From UBA2040 sp041674745 (lineage in GTDB: Bacteria > Bacteroidota > Bacteroidia > Flavobacteriales_D > Crocinitomicaceae): DNA of 64,000 nt. The stretch is from positions 62,001 to 126,000 of the forward strand of contig JBAYVD010000008.1 in the NCBI GenBank assembly GCA_041674745.1, in the 5' to 3' direction. The notes beneath the pieces are model-generated. The model was given only the letters and a program-made list of their open reading frames with translations. It did not search any database and was not told the DNA's origin. The position numbers and the translations under genes are program-made. Positions 16,349-24,531 of the stretch are shown one piece after another (within the stretch, counting starts at the first letter, position 1; each line of letters opens with the position of its first letter).

Positions 16349-17206
16349 TTATTTGCTCAAAACAACATGGTAATTCGTTACACGGCCATTTTGGTTTGAA
16401 ACACTAAACATATAAATTCCTTCATTAAAATTTGATAAATCAATTTGTTCTGTTTGCCCGTTGGAAGCAACTTCTTTTTTGAAAACCAACATGCCCAAAG
16501 TATTGAAAACTTCAATCATTTTTACGTTTTCATTCGATTCCACCGTAAAGATTCCAGCAGATGGATTGGGATAAATCGTAGCAATCGCTAAATCAGCTTC
16601 AGTTTCTTCAATTCCAGCAACGGTATTCGGATTCCAATCCAAAACAACTGTGTTGATGTAATTATCACCAGCAGGAGTTTGGTGGTCAGGAGCAGGACCT
16701 TTTGTAAAGGAGAAGCTAATGATTTCATTGTGGTTGTTGCTACCAGCATCATGCCATGAACTTTCAACCCAAACTTTGTAAACACCATCCGGAACAACAA
16801 CTCCGTTCACTGAACCAGAAACATTTTGTCCATCCCAGGTCACCGTTTTAGTTCCGTATGCTGTTGGAGATGTACTTGCTCCTCTAGTGGCACCTGTAGT
16901 GGCATCTGTAACGTTGCAATTTGCACTTGTAGCATTGCCTGCTGTACCTCCAGCCTTTACAGCCCATGTTGGTAAATGATCTTTGGTCGAACTACCAACA
17001 AATCGGTAACGCGTTTTAATAAAATTACCTGATGCATCTTCAATCCACACAGCCAATACATTTTTCACTCCTTGGTTCAAGGAAGGAGTTGTTGGTTGGG
17101 GTTGTGTGTACGTAAACGTCAGTGTACCTGGAGTTTGGGCTAACGTTGACCCACCTAGGCATAGAAATCCCAGAGTGGTAAGTAGGAAATAAAAATTGTT
17201 TTTCAT
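16349..17206 (-). CDS. DUF2271 protein with type IX sorting domain
   Basis: 285 residues: a signal peptide (MKNNFYFLLTTLGFLCLGGSTLA), then a DUF2271-like domain at about 25-205. Its marks are LAVWIEDASGNFIKTRY, DATTGATRGAS, VTWDGQNVSG and VVPDGVYKVWVESSWHD. Next is a linker, then a type A C-terminal sorting signal at about 210-285 (IYPNPSAGIFTVES ... GIYMFSVSNQNGRVTNYHVVLSK). It should cross the outer membrane by type IX secretion. DUF2271 domains are normally periplasmic; a surface version is unusual. The domain resembles the FlgD-like Ig fold (pattern WDG...G..VPDGvY). Its function is unknown; the apbE neighbour hints at redox or flavin biology. Confidence 0.85.
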   Translation of the reverse strand: MKNNFYFLLTTLGFLCLGGSTLAQTPGTLTFTYTQPQPTTPSLNQGVKNVLAVWIEDASGNFIKTRYRFVGSSTKDHLPTWAVKAGGTAGNATSANCNVTDATTGATRGASTSPTAYGTKTVTWDGQNVSGSVNGVVVPDGVYKVWVESSWHDAGSNNHNEIISFSFTKGPAPDHQTPAGDNYINTVVLDWNPNTVAGIEETEADLAIATIYPNPSAGIFTVESNENVKMIEVFNTLGMLVFKKEVASNGQTEQIDLSNFNEGIYMFSVSNQNGRVTNYHVVLSK

Positions 17207-17241
17207 TGTTCTTTTTATTAGTTATTAATATATGAGTTAAG

Positions 17242-17249
17242 CAAAGATA
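17242..17249 (-). promoter_or_regulatory. -7 element of the DUF2271/type IX gene
   Basis: On the minus strand TATCTTTG is an exact match to TAnnTTTG, 35 bases before the start codon at 17206. Confidence 0.6.
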
Positions 17250-17346
17250 GAATATTACTATAAAATAACGAAAAATATTTTTCAACGACATGAAAGTGAA
17301 AGATTTAACTGATCTAAAACAACCCATTAAATTCAATATTGTGCAA

Positions 17347-17381
17347 AAAAAAAAGAGACCGCATTTACGGTCTCTTTTTTT
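17347..17381. terminator. Terminator after the FKBP operon
   Basis: GAGACCG and CGGTCTC pair around CATTTA, flanked by A-runs and T-runs on either side. It lies just downstream of the FKBP lipoprotein stop on the minus strand and could work in both directions. Confidence 0.85.
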
Positions 17382-17397
17382 AATTTTTCAAATAAAA

Positions 17398-18327
17398 CTA
17401 CTGAGGCATTCCTTGCATTTGCATTTCAGGTTGTGCTTTTTTAAGACTTCCTTTTGGCCCGAAATCATTTAATTCAATATAGAATGTCAATGACTCACAA
17501 TTGCGTTGCTCTCCATAAGCCAAACTCCAAGGGACGAAAATTCTGTATTTACCTCCTTTTTTCATTTGTTGGAAAGACATGGTCCACCCTTGAATTACTT
17601 CACCTAGATTCATAGCCGGTAAATCCGTTCCTCGTTGTGCTTTGTAGTCGAAAGAATTTTCAACGGTATCACCTTCTGCGCTCGTCAAAATATAATTCAC
17701 TACTATATCGTCTGTTGCTGTTGGTGAGCCACCCGTTCCTTCAGAAATTGTCTCTAAAATGATACCACCATCAATCGTTCTTGTATTCGGACGTTTTTTG
17801 GCAGCCGCCATCATTTTAGTACCACTTTTCTTGTTGATTGAAACCAAGAAATCTTTCATCATGGTCATGCTCACTTGCTTGTCCATCAACGTATCTTTTT
17901 TCAACAATGCATGACGGAAACCGATTTTTGCTAATTCCACATCAATTTCATTCCAAACACCTTTTTTGTTCCATCCCGTATAGAATACAGAACCAGCGAT
18001 ACGGCCAATACAATGAGAGCCCAATTTTACATAATTCGTATCAAAATCCTGACCATAAGGCCCGTACAATTTTGTCAACGCATTTCTACAATCTGCATCT
18101 ACAGCTTCTTTGTCATTTAGGTTGCTATTGAAGCCCAAAACAATTTCGTCAAAATTTAAACGATCCAAATTTGGATCACCTGCTTCTGTAATCATTTTTG
18201 CTTGTTCAGCCCCCAAACTATAAGACAATTTGTCTTTGAAAGTTTTCAATTCAACTTTCTCTTCTGCATCTTTGCTACTGCAACTCACCACTACCGCGGC
18301 AATTGCTAAAAATAAGGCGATTCTCAT
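17398..18327 (-). CDS. FKBP-type peptidyl-prolyl isomerase lipoprotein, divergent active site
   Basis: 309 residues. The signal MRIALFLAIAAVVVSC carries a lipobox with Cys16. The N-terminal half resembles the dimerisation domain of FkpA/Mip proteins (KLSYSLGAEQAKMI). The FKBP fold is at about 195-295: VNYILTSAEGDTV, NLGEVIQGWTMSFQQMKKGGKYRIFVPWSLAYGE, TFYIELNDF. The pocket Trp (IQGW) and the Tyr of LAYGE are kept. The FDSS motif of active FKBPs, however, is replaced by ENSF, so isomerase activity is doubtful and a chaperone role is possible. Its start overlaps the upstream FKBP stop by four bases. The C-terminus ends in a Met/Gln-rich tail (QPEMQMQGMPQ). Confidence 0.87.
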   Translation of the reverse strand: MRIALFLAIAAVVVSCSSKDAEEKVELKTFKDKLSYSLGAEQAKMITEAGDPNLDRLNFDEIVLGFNSNLNDKEAVDADCRNALTKLYGPYGQDFDTNYVKLGSHCIGRIAGSVFYTGWNKKGVWNEIDVELAKIGFRHALLKKDTLMDKQVSMTMMKDFLVSINKKSGTKMMAAAKKRPNTRTIDGGIILETISEGTGGSPTATDDIVVNYILTSAEGDTVENSFDYKAQRGTDLPAMNLGEVIQGWTMSFQQMKKGGKYRIFVPWSLAYGEQRNCESLTFYIELNDFGPKGSLKKAQPEMQMQGMPQ

Positions 18328-18926
18328 GATATAACTTCTAATAATTCTACGTCGAAAACCAACGTCATAAAAGGTTGGATCGGTCCACCTGGATGTGGAT
18401 GTTCACCGTACGCCAATTCTTGAGGAATATACAACCGATATTTTGAACCTTCTTTCATCAATTGAAGCGCTTCTGTCCAACCCGGAATCACTTGATTCAC
18501 ACCGAAAGTAGCAGGAGCATTTCTTTCGATTGAGCTATCAAACACAGTTCCATCCAACAAAGTTCCGTTGTAATGTACTTTTACTTGACTTGTTGCCGAT
18601 GGTGATTTTCCTGCACCTTCCTCGATTACTTCATATTGCAACCCAGAAACAGTGGTACTTACCCCCGTTTTCTTGAAGTTTTCCGCCAAGAATTTTTCAC
18701 CATCTTCTTTGTTTACTTTAAACTGCTCCATCACAGCGACAGATAAATAATTTTGAATGATGTCGTTGGCTTGTTCTGGTGTGTACGCAGACGGTTTACC
18801 TTGAAACACATCATTGATCGCTTCGGCCATTATCTCTGGCGAAATTCCTTGTAAATTTTGTTGCATTAAACTACCGGCAAGACTCATGCCTACACAGTAA
18901 CTTACTGCTTTAATTTCTTCTGTCAT
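18324..18926 (-). CDS. FKBP-type peptidyl-prolyl isomerase
   Basis: 200 residues. The N-terminal helical domain (VSYCVGMSLAGSLMQQ) is the FkpA/Mip dimerisation type. The C-terminal FKBP domain near 95-200 has the complete active site: VHYNGTLLDGTVFDSS, VIPGWTEALQLMKEG, LYIPQELAYGEHPHPGGPI, LVFDVELLEV. It should catalyse cis-trans isomerisation of Xaa-Pro bonds. No signal peptide is visible, so it appears cytoplasmic, in contrast to the overlapping lipoprotein paralogue downstream. The pair most likely arose by duplication followed by a split in location. A -7 element lies upstream at 18943. Confidence 0.92.
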   Translation of the reverse strand: MTEEIKAVSYCVGMSLAGSLMQQNLQGISPEIMAEAINDVFQGKPSAYTPEQANDIIQNYLSVAVMEQFKVNKEDGEKFLAENFKKTGVSTTVSGLQYEVIEEGAGKSPSATSQVKVHYNGTLLDGTVFDSSIERNAPATFGVNQVIPGWTEALQLMKEGSKYRLYIPQELAYGEHPHPGGPIQPFMTLVFDVELLEVIS

Positions 18927-18942
18927 CCTACTTTTTTTTTGG

Positions 18943-18950
18943 CAAAGATA
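18943..18950 (-). promoter_or_regulatory. -7 element of the FKBP operon
   Basis: TATCTTTG on the minus strand, 17 bases before the start codon. The remaining intergenic stretch to 19211 contains nothing I can identify. Confidence 0.55.
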
Positions 18951-19211
18951 ATCAAATTATGAGTTGTGTATAGTGAACGAAGACTTGAGTTGCCGATTCT
19001 TTTTTCGCTTCACTTTCTACTGGTTTATAGCGCTATTTGATATTGCAATACAACCATATTTTTCCGGCATACTTCAACGTTTACGCCACTTAAATTTTGA
19101 ACCACCGAACGGTTTAGCCAACCATATGCCAACCACATGAAAAACCGAGATTTCTTGCTACAATTGTAAGACAGGAAACAAGACTTGAATTAAATTAAGA
19201 AACTATAAACG

Positions 19212-20960
19212 TTATTTCATGACTTTCAGCACCAGACTACCTTCTCCCGTGCGCAATTCCACAAAATAAACACCTTTCGGCAAAAAGGATGAATCGATTG
19301 TATAGGTAACCTTTCCTTCTAGTAAGCCATTTTGTAAATGAATGAGTTCTTTGCCCATGCAATCACTCACTAGGATGGATTTGAAGGAAATATTTTGGTC
19401 AGAATTGTTCAACAAATTTAGTTGATTAGCAATGGGATTCGGAACAATCTTGATGTCGTTGGAGGCTTTTATCTTTTCCAGTAAACTAGCTTGACCTAAA
19501 ATATCAATGTCTATTTGTATCGAACAATTACCAGCATCGGTAATCACACAGGTATAGTTGCCAGCGCACAGATTGATGGCCGTTTGGGTCGTTTGATTCA
19601 AGGGGTCATTCCAAGCATACGAATAAGTTCCCTGACCTCCGCTGACCAAAACCGTAGCTTGTCCATCACATCCACTATTCACAGCAACCGGAAAGACACT
19701 TGCCGACAAACTTGGTTTGGAGCCGATTTCAAAACAAACCGTATCCTGAAGATTATTTGCATCCGTCACAATCACACAATAGCTACCCGCGATTAAATTA
19801 GTTGCCGTTGCGGTCGTTTGATTTCCTGTATTGGCATCCCATTCATAACTAAATGGCGCAGTTCCATAAAGCGGTGTAACACTCGCAATTCCATCAGTTG
19901 AACCAGCGCACAAAGGACCATTCGTTGCATAAGTCAATCCCAAACCGTTCGTAATTGGAAGATTTACTTTCAATTTTAAAGTAACAGGCAAATGGTCGGA
20001 TTGATAAAACAAAGCACGCTTTACACTATCGGGGTATTGCGTCGTAAATGGCGCGGCTAAAATATTGGAATTGAAGTGTTGACCGTCATTTCCTATTGCC
20101 TTATAAGAACTCGAAATAAACTTCAGATGATCCGAACCTGATAAGATATTTTCCGTTAGGAGAATTTGATCAAAACGATCGTCCAATCCTCCTGTGGAAC
20201 CGCAGGCGTAACTTCCACTTGTTCTGGGTGATTGCGTATGAATGGCCGCAAAACTTCCATTGTTATTCCAATTTCCGGGTGAAGCGATCGGATCAAAAAA
20301 TGGTTTGGACCCACCAGTGATTAAATTTTGATAACATGGCTCATTGGCACTGTACACATTCATATCCCCACAAATAATGTAATTGTGCATCGAAGGTCGA
20401 GCATCAATATTCGTTCGAAATGTTTGCGTTTGTTGCGCTCGGGTGATTTGATCAGTAGCCGTATTCCCTGCTTTTAAATGAGACATGCAAATATCAATAA
20501 AAACCGTATCTCGGTGATTTCCTAAATTTGAGTCGATAACATAAAGTGTGTAATGATTGATATCTCTGGAAGACGTTTGAATGGGCGTTTGGCGTAAAAA
20601 AATCAATTTATCAGCATTGTAATACAATGCATTGTTCAAAGCGCCTCCACCGCCTATGGAAGCTTGAAAAGGCGCCATTTGATAGTGAATGGTGCCAAAA
20701 ACATTCAAAGATCTTGTCAATACACTATCTGCGCCTGCTTTCGCTTGAATTTCACAGGCTACGAAAATATCTGGTTTCAAATAACCTAGAATTTTCCGTA
20801 AAGTATCTGTCCTATTGATTGGATTGATATTCGACGTGCCACAGTCATTTCTTCCATCCGGAAAATTCAAAAGATTGTACGAAACAATCGTTAAAGTGTC
20901 ATTTTGAGAATAGGAAAAACTTGCTGAAAAGAACAAAAATAAAAGGACCAAAATTTTCAT
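19212..20960 (-). CDS. Secreted endonuclease/exonuclease/phosphatase with SprB-like repeats and type IX signal
   Basis: 582 residues from the ATG at 20960, which opens with a signal peptide (MKILVLLFLFFSASFSYS). The nuclease domain spans about 20-335: VSYNLLNFPDGR, PDIFVACEIQ with the metal-binding Glu, DICMSHLKAG, ICGDMNVYS (GDxN) and QSDHLPVTL (SDH). Two SprB-type repeats follow at about 345-500 (GTAPFSYEWDANTGNQ, GGQGTYSYAWNDPLNQ), then a type A sorting domain (IVPNPIANQLNLLN ... GVYFVELRTGEG). It should be a surface or released nuclease that degrades external DNA for nutrients or biofilm release. It ends a minus-strand run after the DUF547 gene, which lies 45 bases upstream. Confidence 0.9.
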   Translation of the reverse strand: MKILVLLFLFFSASFSYSQNDTLTIVSYNLLNFPDGRNDCGTSNINPINRTDTLRKILGYLKPDIFVACEIQAKAGADSVLTRSLNVFGTIHYQMAPFQASIGGGGALNNALYYNADKLIFLRQTPIQTSSRDINHYTLYVIDSNLGNHRDTVFIDICMSHLKAGNTATDQITRAQQTQTFRTNIDARPSMHNYIICGDMNVYSANEPCYQNLITGGSKPFFDPIASPGNWNNNGSFAAIHTQSPRTSGSYACGSTGGLDDRFDQILLTENILSGSDHLKFISSSYKAIGNDGQHFNSNILAAPFTTQYPDSVKRALFYQSDHLPVTLKLKVNLPITNGLGLTYATNGPLCAGSTDGIASVTPLYGTAPFSYEWDANTGNQTTATATNLIAGSYCVIVTDANNLQDTVCFEIGSKPSLSASVFPVAVNSGCDGQATVLVSGGQGTYSYAWNDPLNQTTQTAINLCAGNYTCVITDAGNCSIQIDIDILGQASLLEKIKASNDIKIVPNPIANQLNLLNNSDQNISFKSILVSDCMGKELIHLQNGLLEGKVTYTIDSSFLPKGVYFVELRTGEGSLVLKVMK

Positions 20961-21005
20961 ACCGCAAAAATACGACCTTCCAAGCGGATTCAATACCAAT
21001 AAAAC

Positions 21006-21764
21006 TTAATTATAGGGTTTCAGCGCTAAAGTCCAATCGTAGGGTAAAAATTCCAGTTCTTTATCCAGATTAACTTTGGTGAGAATACCATACTGCACCA
21101 AGAATTTTAGAATCCCTTTTTTCCCACCGAAATCAGCGCGAAACCAAGAGAAAAGTACTGGAACCTTGACTTTATCATTTTCGATTACACAATATTTCTT
21201 CAAATAAGTTGAAACACTTTTATCCAATTCATTATCAATGTTCTCCGTATGATAGGGAACAATCGATGGACAACTCAACGCACCACAGTTCAGCGCGTAA
21301 TGAATTCTCGGATCCAAAGTACGAATGCGCATTTGACGTTCAAATTTGGAAACCCAAAACTTACCAAAGTATCCCAAACTTAATTTCGATTTTGATCGGC
21401 GCAAAATACCATGTTCCACGATATCAAAACTTAAAACTTCTCCGGCTATTATAAATAATTTTGCTTTAAAAAAAGATCCTCGGTCTTCAAATAGTTTCGG
21501 ATTTTTCTTTAAAACGTGCTGGATGTTGCTGTTGTAAATATTGATCCAAAAAGCTAAATTTTTCTCGTCTGAATTGAGTTCTCGATTTAATGCTATTGGG
21601 TCCAATTGAGCCAGTTCATTTGACAATCCTTCTGCTTCGGAAGTTGCATTATTCATTACAGCATAAAAAAAATCGATGGATAGTTGTTCTGCTCTGTTGT
21701 CAACTTGAGCATAGAAACTTTCTGTCAAGAAAAATAGTAAAATGAAGCAAATAGAAAATCTCAT
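21006..21764 (-). CDS. DUF547 family exported protein
   Basis: 252 residues with a signal peptide (MRFSICFILLFFLTESFYA). DUF547 marks are clear: NLAFWINIYNSNIQHV near residue 70, EHGILRRSK near 119, and IHYALNCGALSCPSIVPY near 155, with a conserved Cys and His that recall a papain-like fold. The biochemical role of DUF547 is unknown; a thiol-hydrolase fold has been suggested for the family. The C-terminal segment YDWTLALKPYN is typical of the family end. It lies 45 bases upstream of the type IX nuclease on the same strand. No convincing -7 box was found upstream. Confidence 0.88.
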   Translation of the reverse strand: MRFSICFILLFFLTESFYAQVDNRAEQLSIDFFYAVMNNATSEAEGLSNELAQLDPIALNRELNSDEKNLAFWINIYNSNIQHVLKKNPKLFEDRGSFFKAKLFIIAGEVLSFDIVEHGILRRSKSKLSLGYFGKFWVSKFERQMRIRTLDPRIHYALNCGALSCPSIVPYHTENIDNELDKSVSTYLKKYCVIENDKVKVPVLFSWFRADFGGKKGILKFLVQYGILTKVNLDKELEFLPYDWTLALKPYN

Positions 21765-21882
21765 GGGTATTACTTTACAACAGGATTAAAAATCAGATTT
21801 ATATACGCGAAAGTCATACTCCAAGATTTCTTCTACATGGAATACTTTCTTTTAGGATAAGTCGTTAAACCAATAAATTCCT

Positions 21883-21895
21883 TACCTTAAAGGTA
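21883..21895 (+). promoter_or_regulatory. 13-base palindrome over the amn start codon
   Basis: TACCTTAAAGGTA is a perfect 6+1+6 palindrome ending on the first base of the ATG. It contains the purine-rich AAAGG that would serve as ribosome binding site. It could be an operator or a small hairpin affecting initiation, or chance. Confidence 0.35.
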
Positions 21896-22665
21896 TGAAA
21901 ACTAAAAAAGATATCGTCGATAATTGGTTGCCTCGCTATACGGGCGAGAGTTTAGAAAACTTTGGAGAATACATTTTAATCTGTAATTTCCAAAACTACG
22001 TTGACCAATTTGCTGAAAATCATAAGGTAGAAGTCATTGGAAAAGACAAACCGATGTCATGCGCTACCGCGGAAGGAATCACCATTTTAAATTTCGGAAT
22101 GGGAAGCGCTTCGGCTGCCACCTGCATGGATTTGTTATCTGCCATCAGCCCAAAAGCAGTTTTGTTTCTTGGAAAATGTGGGGGATTAAAAAAGAAAAAT
22201 GCAGTCGGTGATTTTATTTTGCCCATCGCCGCGATTCGTGGCGAAGGAACCAGCAATGATTACCTACCCGCCGAAGTACCTGCTTTGCCTTCGTTTGCTT
22301 TGCAAAAAGCGATATCTACCACGATACGCGATCATTCATTGGATTATTGGACAGGAACTTGCTACACGACCAATCGTCGGGTTTGGGAACACGACAACAA
22401 ATTCAAAAAATATTTAAAATCCATCCGTGCCATGGCCATAGATATGGAAACGGCTACGGTATTTACTGTCGGTTTTGCCAATCGAATTCCAACAGGAGCA
22501 TTGCTGTTGGTGAGTGATCAACCCATGACACCAGAAGGCGTAAAAACAGATAAAAGTGATTCAAGTGTTACCGCAAATTATGTTCAAACCCATTTACAAA
22601 TCGGCATTGAATCCTTGCGGCAATTGATTAACAACGGCGATACGGTGCGTCACCTTCGATTTTAA
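21895..22665 (+). CDS. amn: AMP nucleosidase
   Basis: 256 residues, the short Bacteroidota form without the extra N-terminal domain of E. coli Amn. Nucleoside-phosphorylase-like features are TILNFGMGSASAATC near residue 64, LFLGKCGGLKKKNAVGDFILP near 91, the base-binding TGTCYTTNRRVWEHD near 151, and AIDMETATVF near 181, which holds the catalytic Asp/Glu region; LLVSDQPMTPEG closes the site. It splits AMP into adenine and ribose-5-phosphate and so regulates adenylate levels. It is alone between divergent and convergent genes. Its stop is seven bases from the convergent MscS stop. Confidence 0.92.
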   Translation: MKTKKDIVDNWLPRYTGESLENFGEYILICNFQNYVDQFAENHKVEVIGKDKPMSCATAEGITILNFGMGSASAATCMDLLSAISPKAVLFLGKCGGLKKKNAVGDFILPIAAIRGEGTSNDYLPAEVPALPSFALQKAISTTIRDHSLDYWTGTCYTTNRRVWEHDNKFKKYLKSIRAMAIDMETATVFTVGFANRIPTGALLLVSDQPMTPEGVKTDKSDSSVTANYVQTHLQIGIESLRQLINNGDTVRHLRF

Positions 22666-22671
22666 CGAAGT

Positions 22672-23943
22672 TTAATTTCGAAAGTCTTTTCCCGTTGGTC
22701 GTTCAAAAACAGCTAAATCAAAATAATGGATGACAGAAAATAAATGGTCAAAAATATCGGCTTGAATGCCTTCGTATTCTTCCCATACTTTTGATTTTGA
22801 AAAACAATAGATTTCCATGGGCATACCGTTTTCGGTGGATTGCAATTGCCGCACCATCAAGTGCATATTTTGATTCACCAATGGATGATTCAAGAGATAA
22901 TATTCAGCATACTTTCGGAACAACCCTAAATTCGTTTGTCGCCGCCCATTGATGGCTTTGTCACCAACAAAACCATGCAATTCATTGTAATCTTCAATTT
23001 CCTTTTGGCGTTTGGGAACAAATTCACTTAGCAATTGAATACCTTGCAAGCGCTCCAGTAATTCCGTATTCGCAAATTTTACGGAATCAATTTGAATGTG
23101 AATGGGGCGTTTTATTCTTCGTCCATCCGATTCTTGCATACCGCGCCAATTTTTGAACGAATCGGAAATAAAAGCATAGGTAGGAATGGTGGTAATCGTT
23201 CGGTCAAAGTTGCGAATTTTCACGGTTGCCAAGGATATGATTTCAACTTCACCATCGGCACCAAATTTGTCCATGGTCACCCAATCGCCAATGCGCAAAA
23301 TATCGTTGGTAGCAATTTGGATACTTCCGATAAAACCGAGAATAGTATCCTTGAAAACCAAAATCAAAATAGCTGCTGCTGCGCCCATTCCTCCAATAAA
23401 ATACAATGGAGATTGGTTGGTCGCTAAAGACAGCATCGCGATTACAAAAAAGGTACTTACGACTATTTTCGCTACTTGATTGTACGATTGAATCGGCTTA
23501 TCCTTGTATTTTTCATTTTCTTGAATGACATCTTGGAGTGCGTTTAATCCACGGCGGATACTGACCATAACCACCATTAAAATTGCCAAATTTACAATAG
23601 TCGACCAGAACCCTTTTACACCAGGATATTGATAGAAAATTATCGAAAAAAAGTACTCCATAAACATCAAGGGCACCAAATGCGCCAAGGACCGAAACAC
23701 CTTGTTGGTAACCAAATGATCGTCCCAGGTAATCGCTGAACGGTCCACCCAAATCGACAAAACGCGCACCAAGATTAACCGTGACAAAAACCACATTCCA
23801 ATTGAAATTAGGGCAAACAAAACCAATAATCCCCCTGACCAGTAGATGGAATGTTCATCGTAGCGAAGATTATCAAAAACTTCGATGTCATTTTGCTTGT
23901 GTAAGTAGAAACTTCGGATCAATTGAATGATACTTTCCTTCAT
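22672..23943 (-). CDS. Mechanosensitive channel, MscS family (YbdG-like)
   Basis: 423 residues from the ATG at 23943; the in-frame extension to 23970 would lie over the promoter. About five transmembrane helices occupy residues 25-190, with the last one Gly/Ala-rich and pore-lining (YFIGGMGAAAAILILVFKDTILGFIGSIQIA). The soluble beta-domain follows (GDWVTMDKFGADGEVEIISLATVKIRNFDRTITTIPTYAFI), with a long C-terminal vestibule. The length and an insert near 285-355 resemble YbdG/MscM-type channels. They open on membrane tension to release solutes under hypo-osmotic shock. It is transcribed from a well-formed promoter in the short gap next to the divergent CPBP gene. Confidence 0.92.
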   Translation of the reverse strand: MKESIIQLIRSFYLHKQNDIEVFDNLRYDEHSIYWSGGLLVLFALISIGMWFLSRLILVRVLSIWVDRSAITWDDHLVTNKVFRSLAHLVPLMFMEYFFSIIFYQYPGVKGFWSTIVNLAILMVVMVSIRRGLNALQDVIQENEKYKDKPIQSYNQVAKIVVSTFFVIAMLSLATNQSPLYFIGGMGAAAAILILVFKDTILGFIGSIQIATNDILRIGDWVTMDKFGADGEVEIISLATVKIRNFDRTITTIPTYAFISDSFKNWRGMQESDGRRIKRPIHIQIDSVKFANTELLERLQGIQLLSEFVPKRQKEIEDYNELHGFVGDKAINGRRQTNLGLFRKYAEYYLLNHPLVNQNMHLMVRQLQSTENGMPMEIYCFSKSKVWEEYEGIQADIFDHLFSVIHYFDLAVFERPTGKDFRN

Positions 23944-24531
23944 GTTGCTATTTTTATACAAATTTACCATTTCTTGAGCAAGCGCAATATCTACATTTTA
24001 GGATTGATTACCCTAGTTCTTTTTCCTTTGCCCGCCTACCTATTCTGGTATTGGCAAGATGGCATTTCACTAGAAAATTTTATTCGTTGGAAAGAAATTC
24101 TAAAGCCAGAAACAGCCTTCGGGATGATTTTTGGGGTGATTTACGCCTTTTTCGCCCTGCTTTTCATGGGAGCACCTGTTTTTGAAAAACTACCCAATCG
24201 CGTTGAGAATTTGGTAAAAAGTATGAACTTGAACACTTTCGATGCCATTTTTCTTTCCGTTTGTGCGGGTGTTGGAGAAGAATTACTCTTTCGTGCGGGT
24301 GTTCAACCTTTGCTCGGAGTTTGGGTTACTTCCATTCTTTTCGTTGCCATTCACGGATATCTCAACCCCGTGAACTGGCGTATGTCGCTGTATGGATTGC
24401 TGGTTTTACCTTTTATTTTACTGATTTCCTTCGGGTATTCCACCTTTGGTCAATGGTTTAGCATAGGAGCGCATTTCTCCTACGATTTGGTGCTGTTCAT
24501 TGTCATGATTCAGGACGACGAGCCTAGTTGA
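23923..24531 (+). CDS. CPBP-family intramembrane metalloprotease
   Basis: 202 residues as read from the ATG at 23923, which overlaps the divergent mscS start. A TTG at 23974 (residue 18) is a plausible later start. Several membrane helices are visible. The CPBP/Abi active-site motifs are present: GVGEELLFRAGVQ near 114-126 (EExxxR), FVAIHGYLN near 138-146, and GAHFSYD near 182-188. Homologues include Rce1-like CAAX proteases and bacteriocin-immunity proteins; substrates here are unknown. Its stop overlaps the convergent leucine-rich-repeat gene by eight bases. Confidence 0.85.
   Translation: MNDTFLHVAIFIQIYHFLSKRNIYILGLITLVLFPLPAYLFWYWQDGISLENFIRWKEILKPETAFGMIFGVIYAFFALLFMGAPVFEKLPNRVENLVKSMNLNTFDAIFLSVCAGVGEELLFRAGVQPLLGVWVTSILFVAIHGYLNPVNWRMSLYGLLVLPFILLISFGYSTFGQWFSIGAHFSYDLVLFIVMIQDDEPS
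23959..23987 (-). promoter_or_regulatory. Promoter of mscS (-33 TTG and -7 TAAATTTG)
   Basis: On the minus strand TTG is followed after 18 bases by TAAATTTG, a good Bacteroidota housekeeping promoter, 15 bases before the ATG at 23943. Confidence 0.6.

Noticed and set aside
21883..21895. Palindrome at the amn start as a strong operator
   Set aside because: Thirteen bases, AT-rich and overlapping the ribosome binding region; it may be chance. It is listed only as a low-confidence site.
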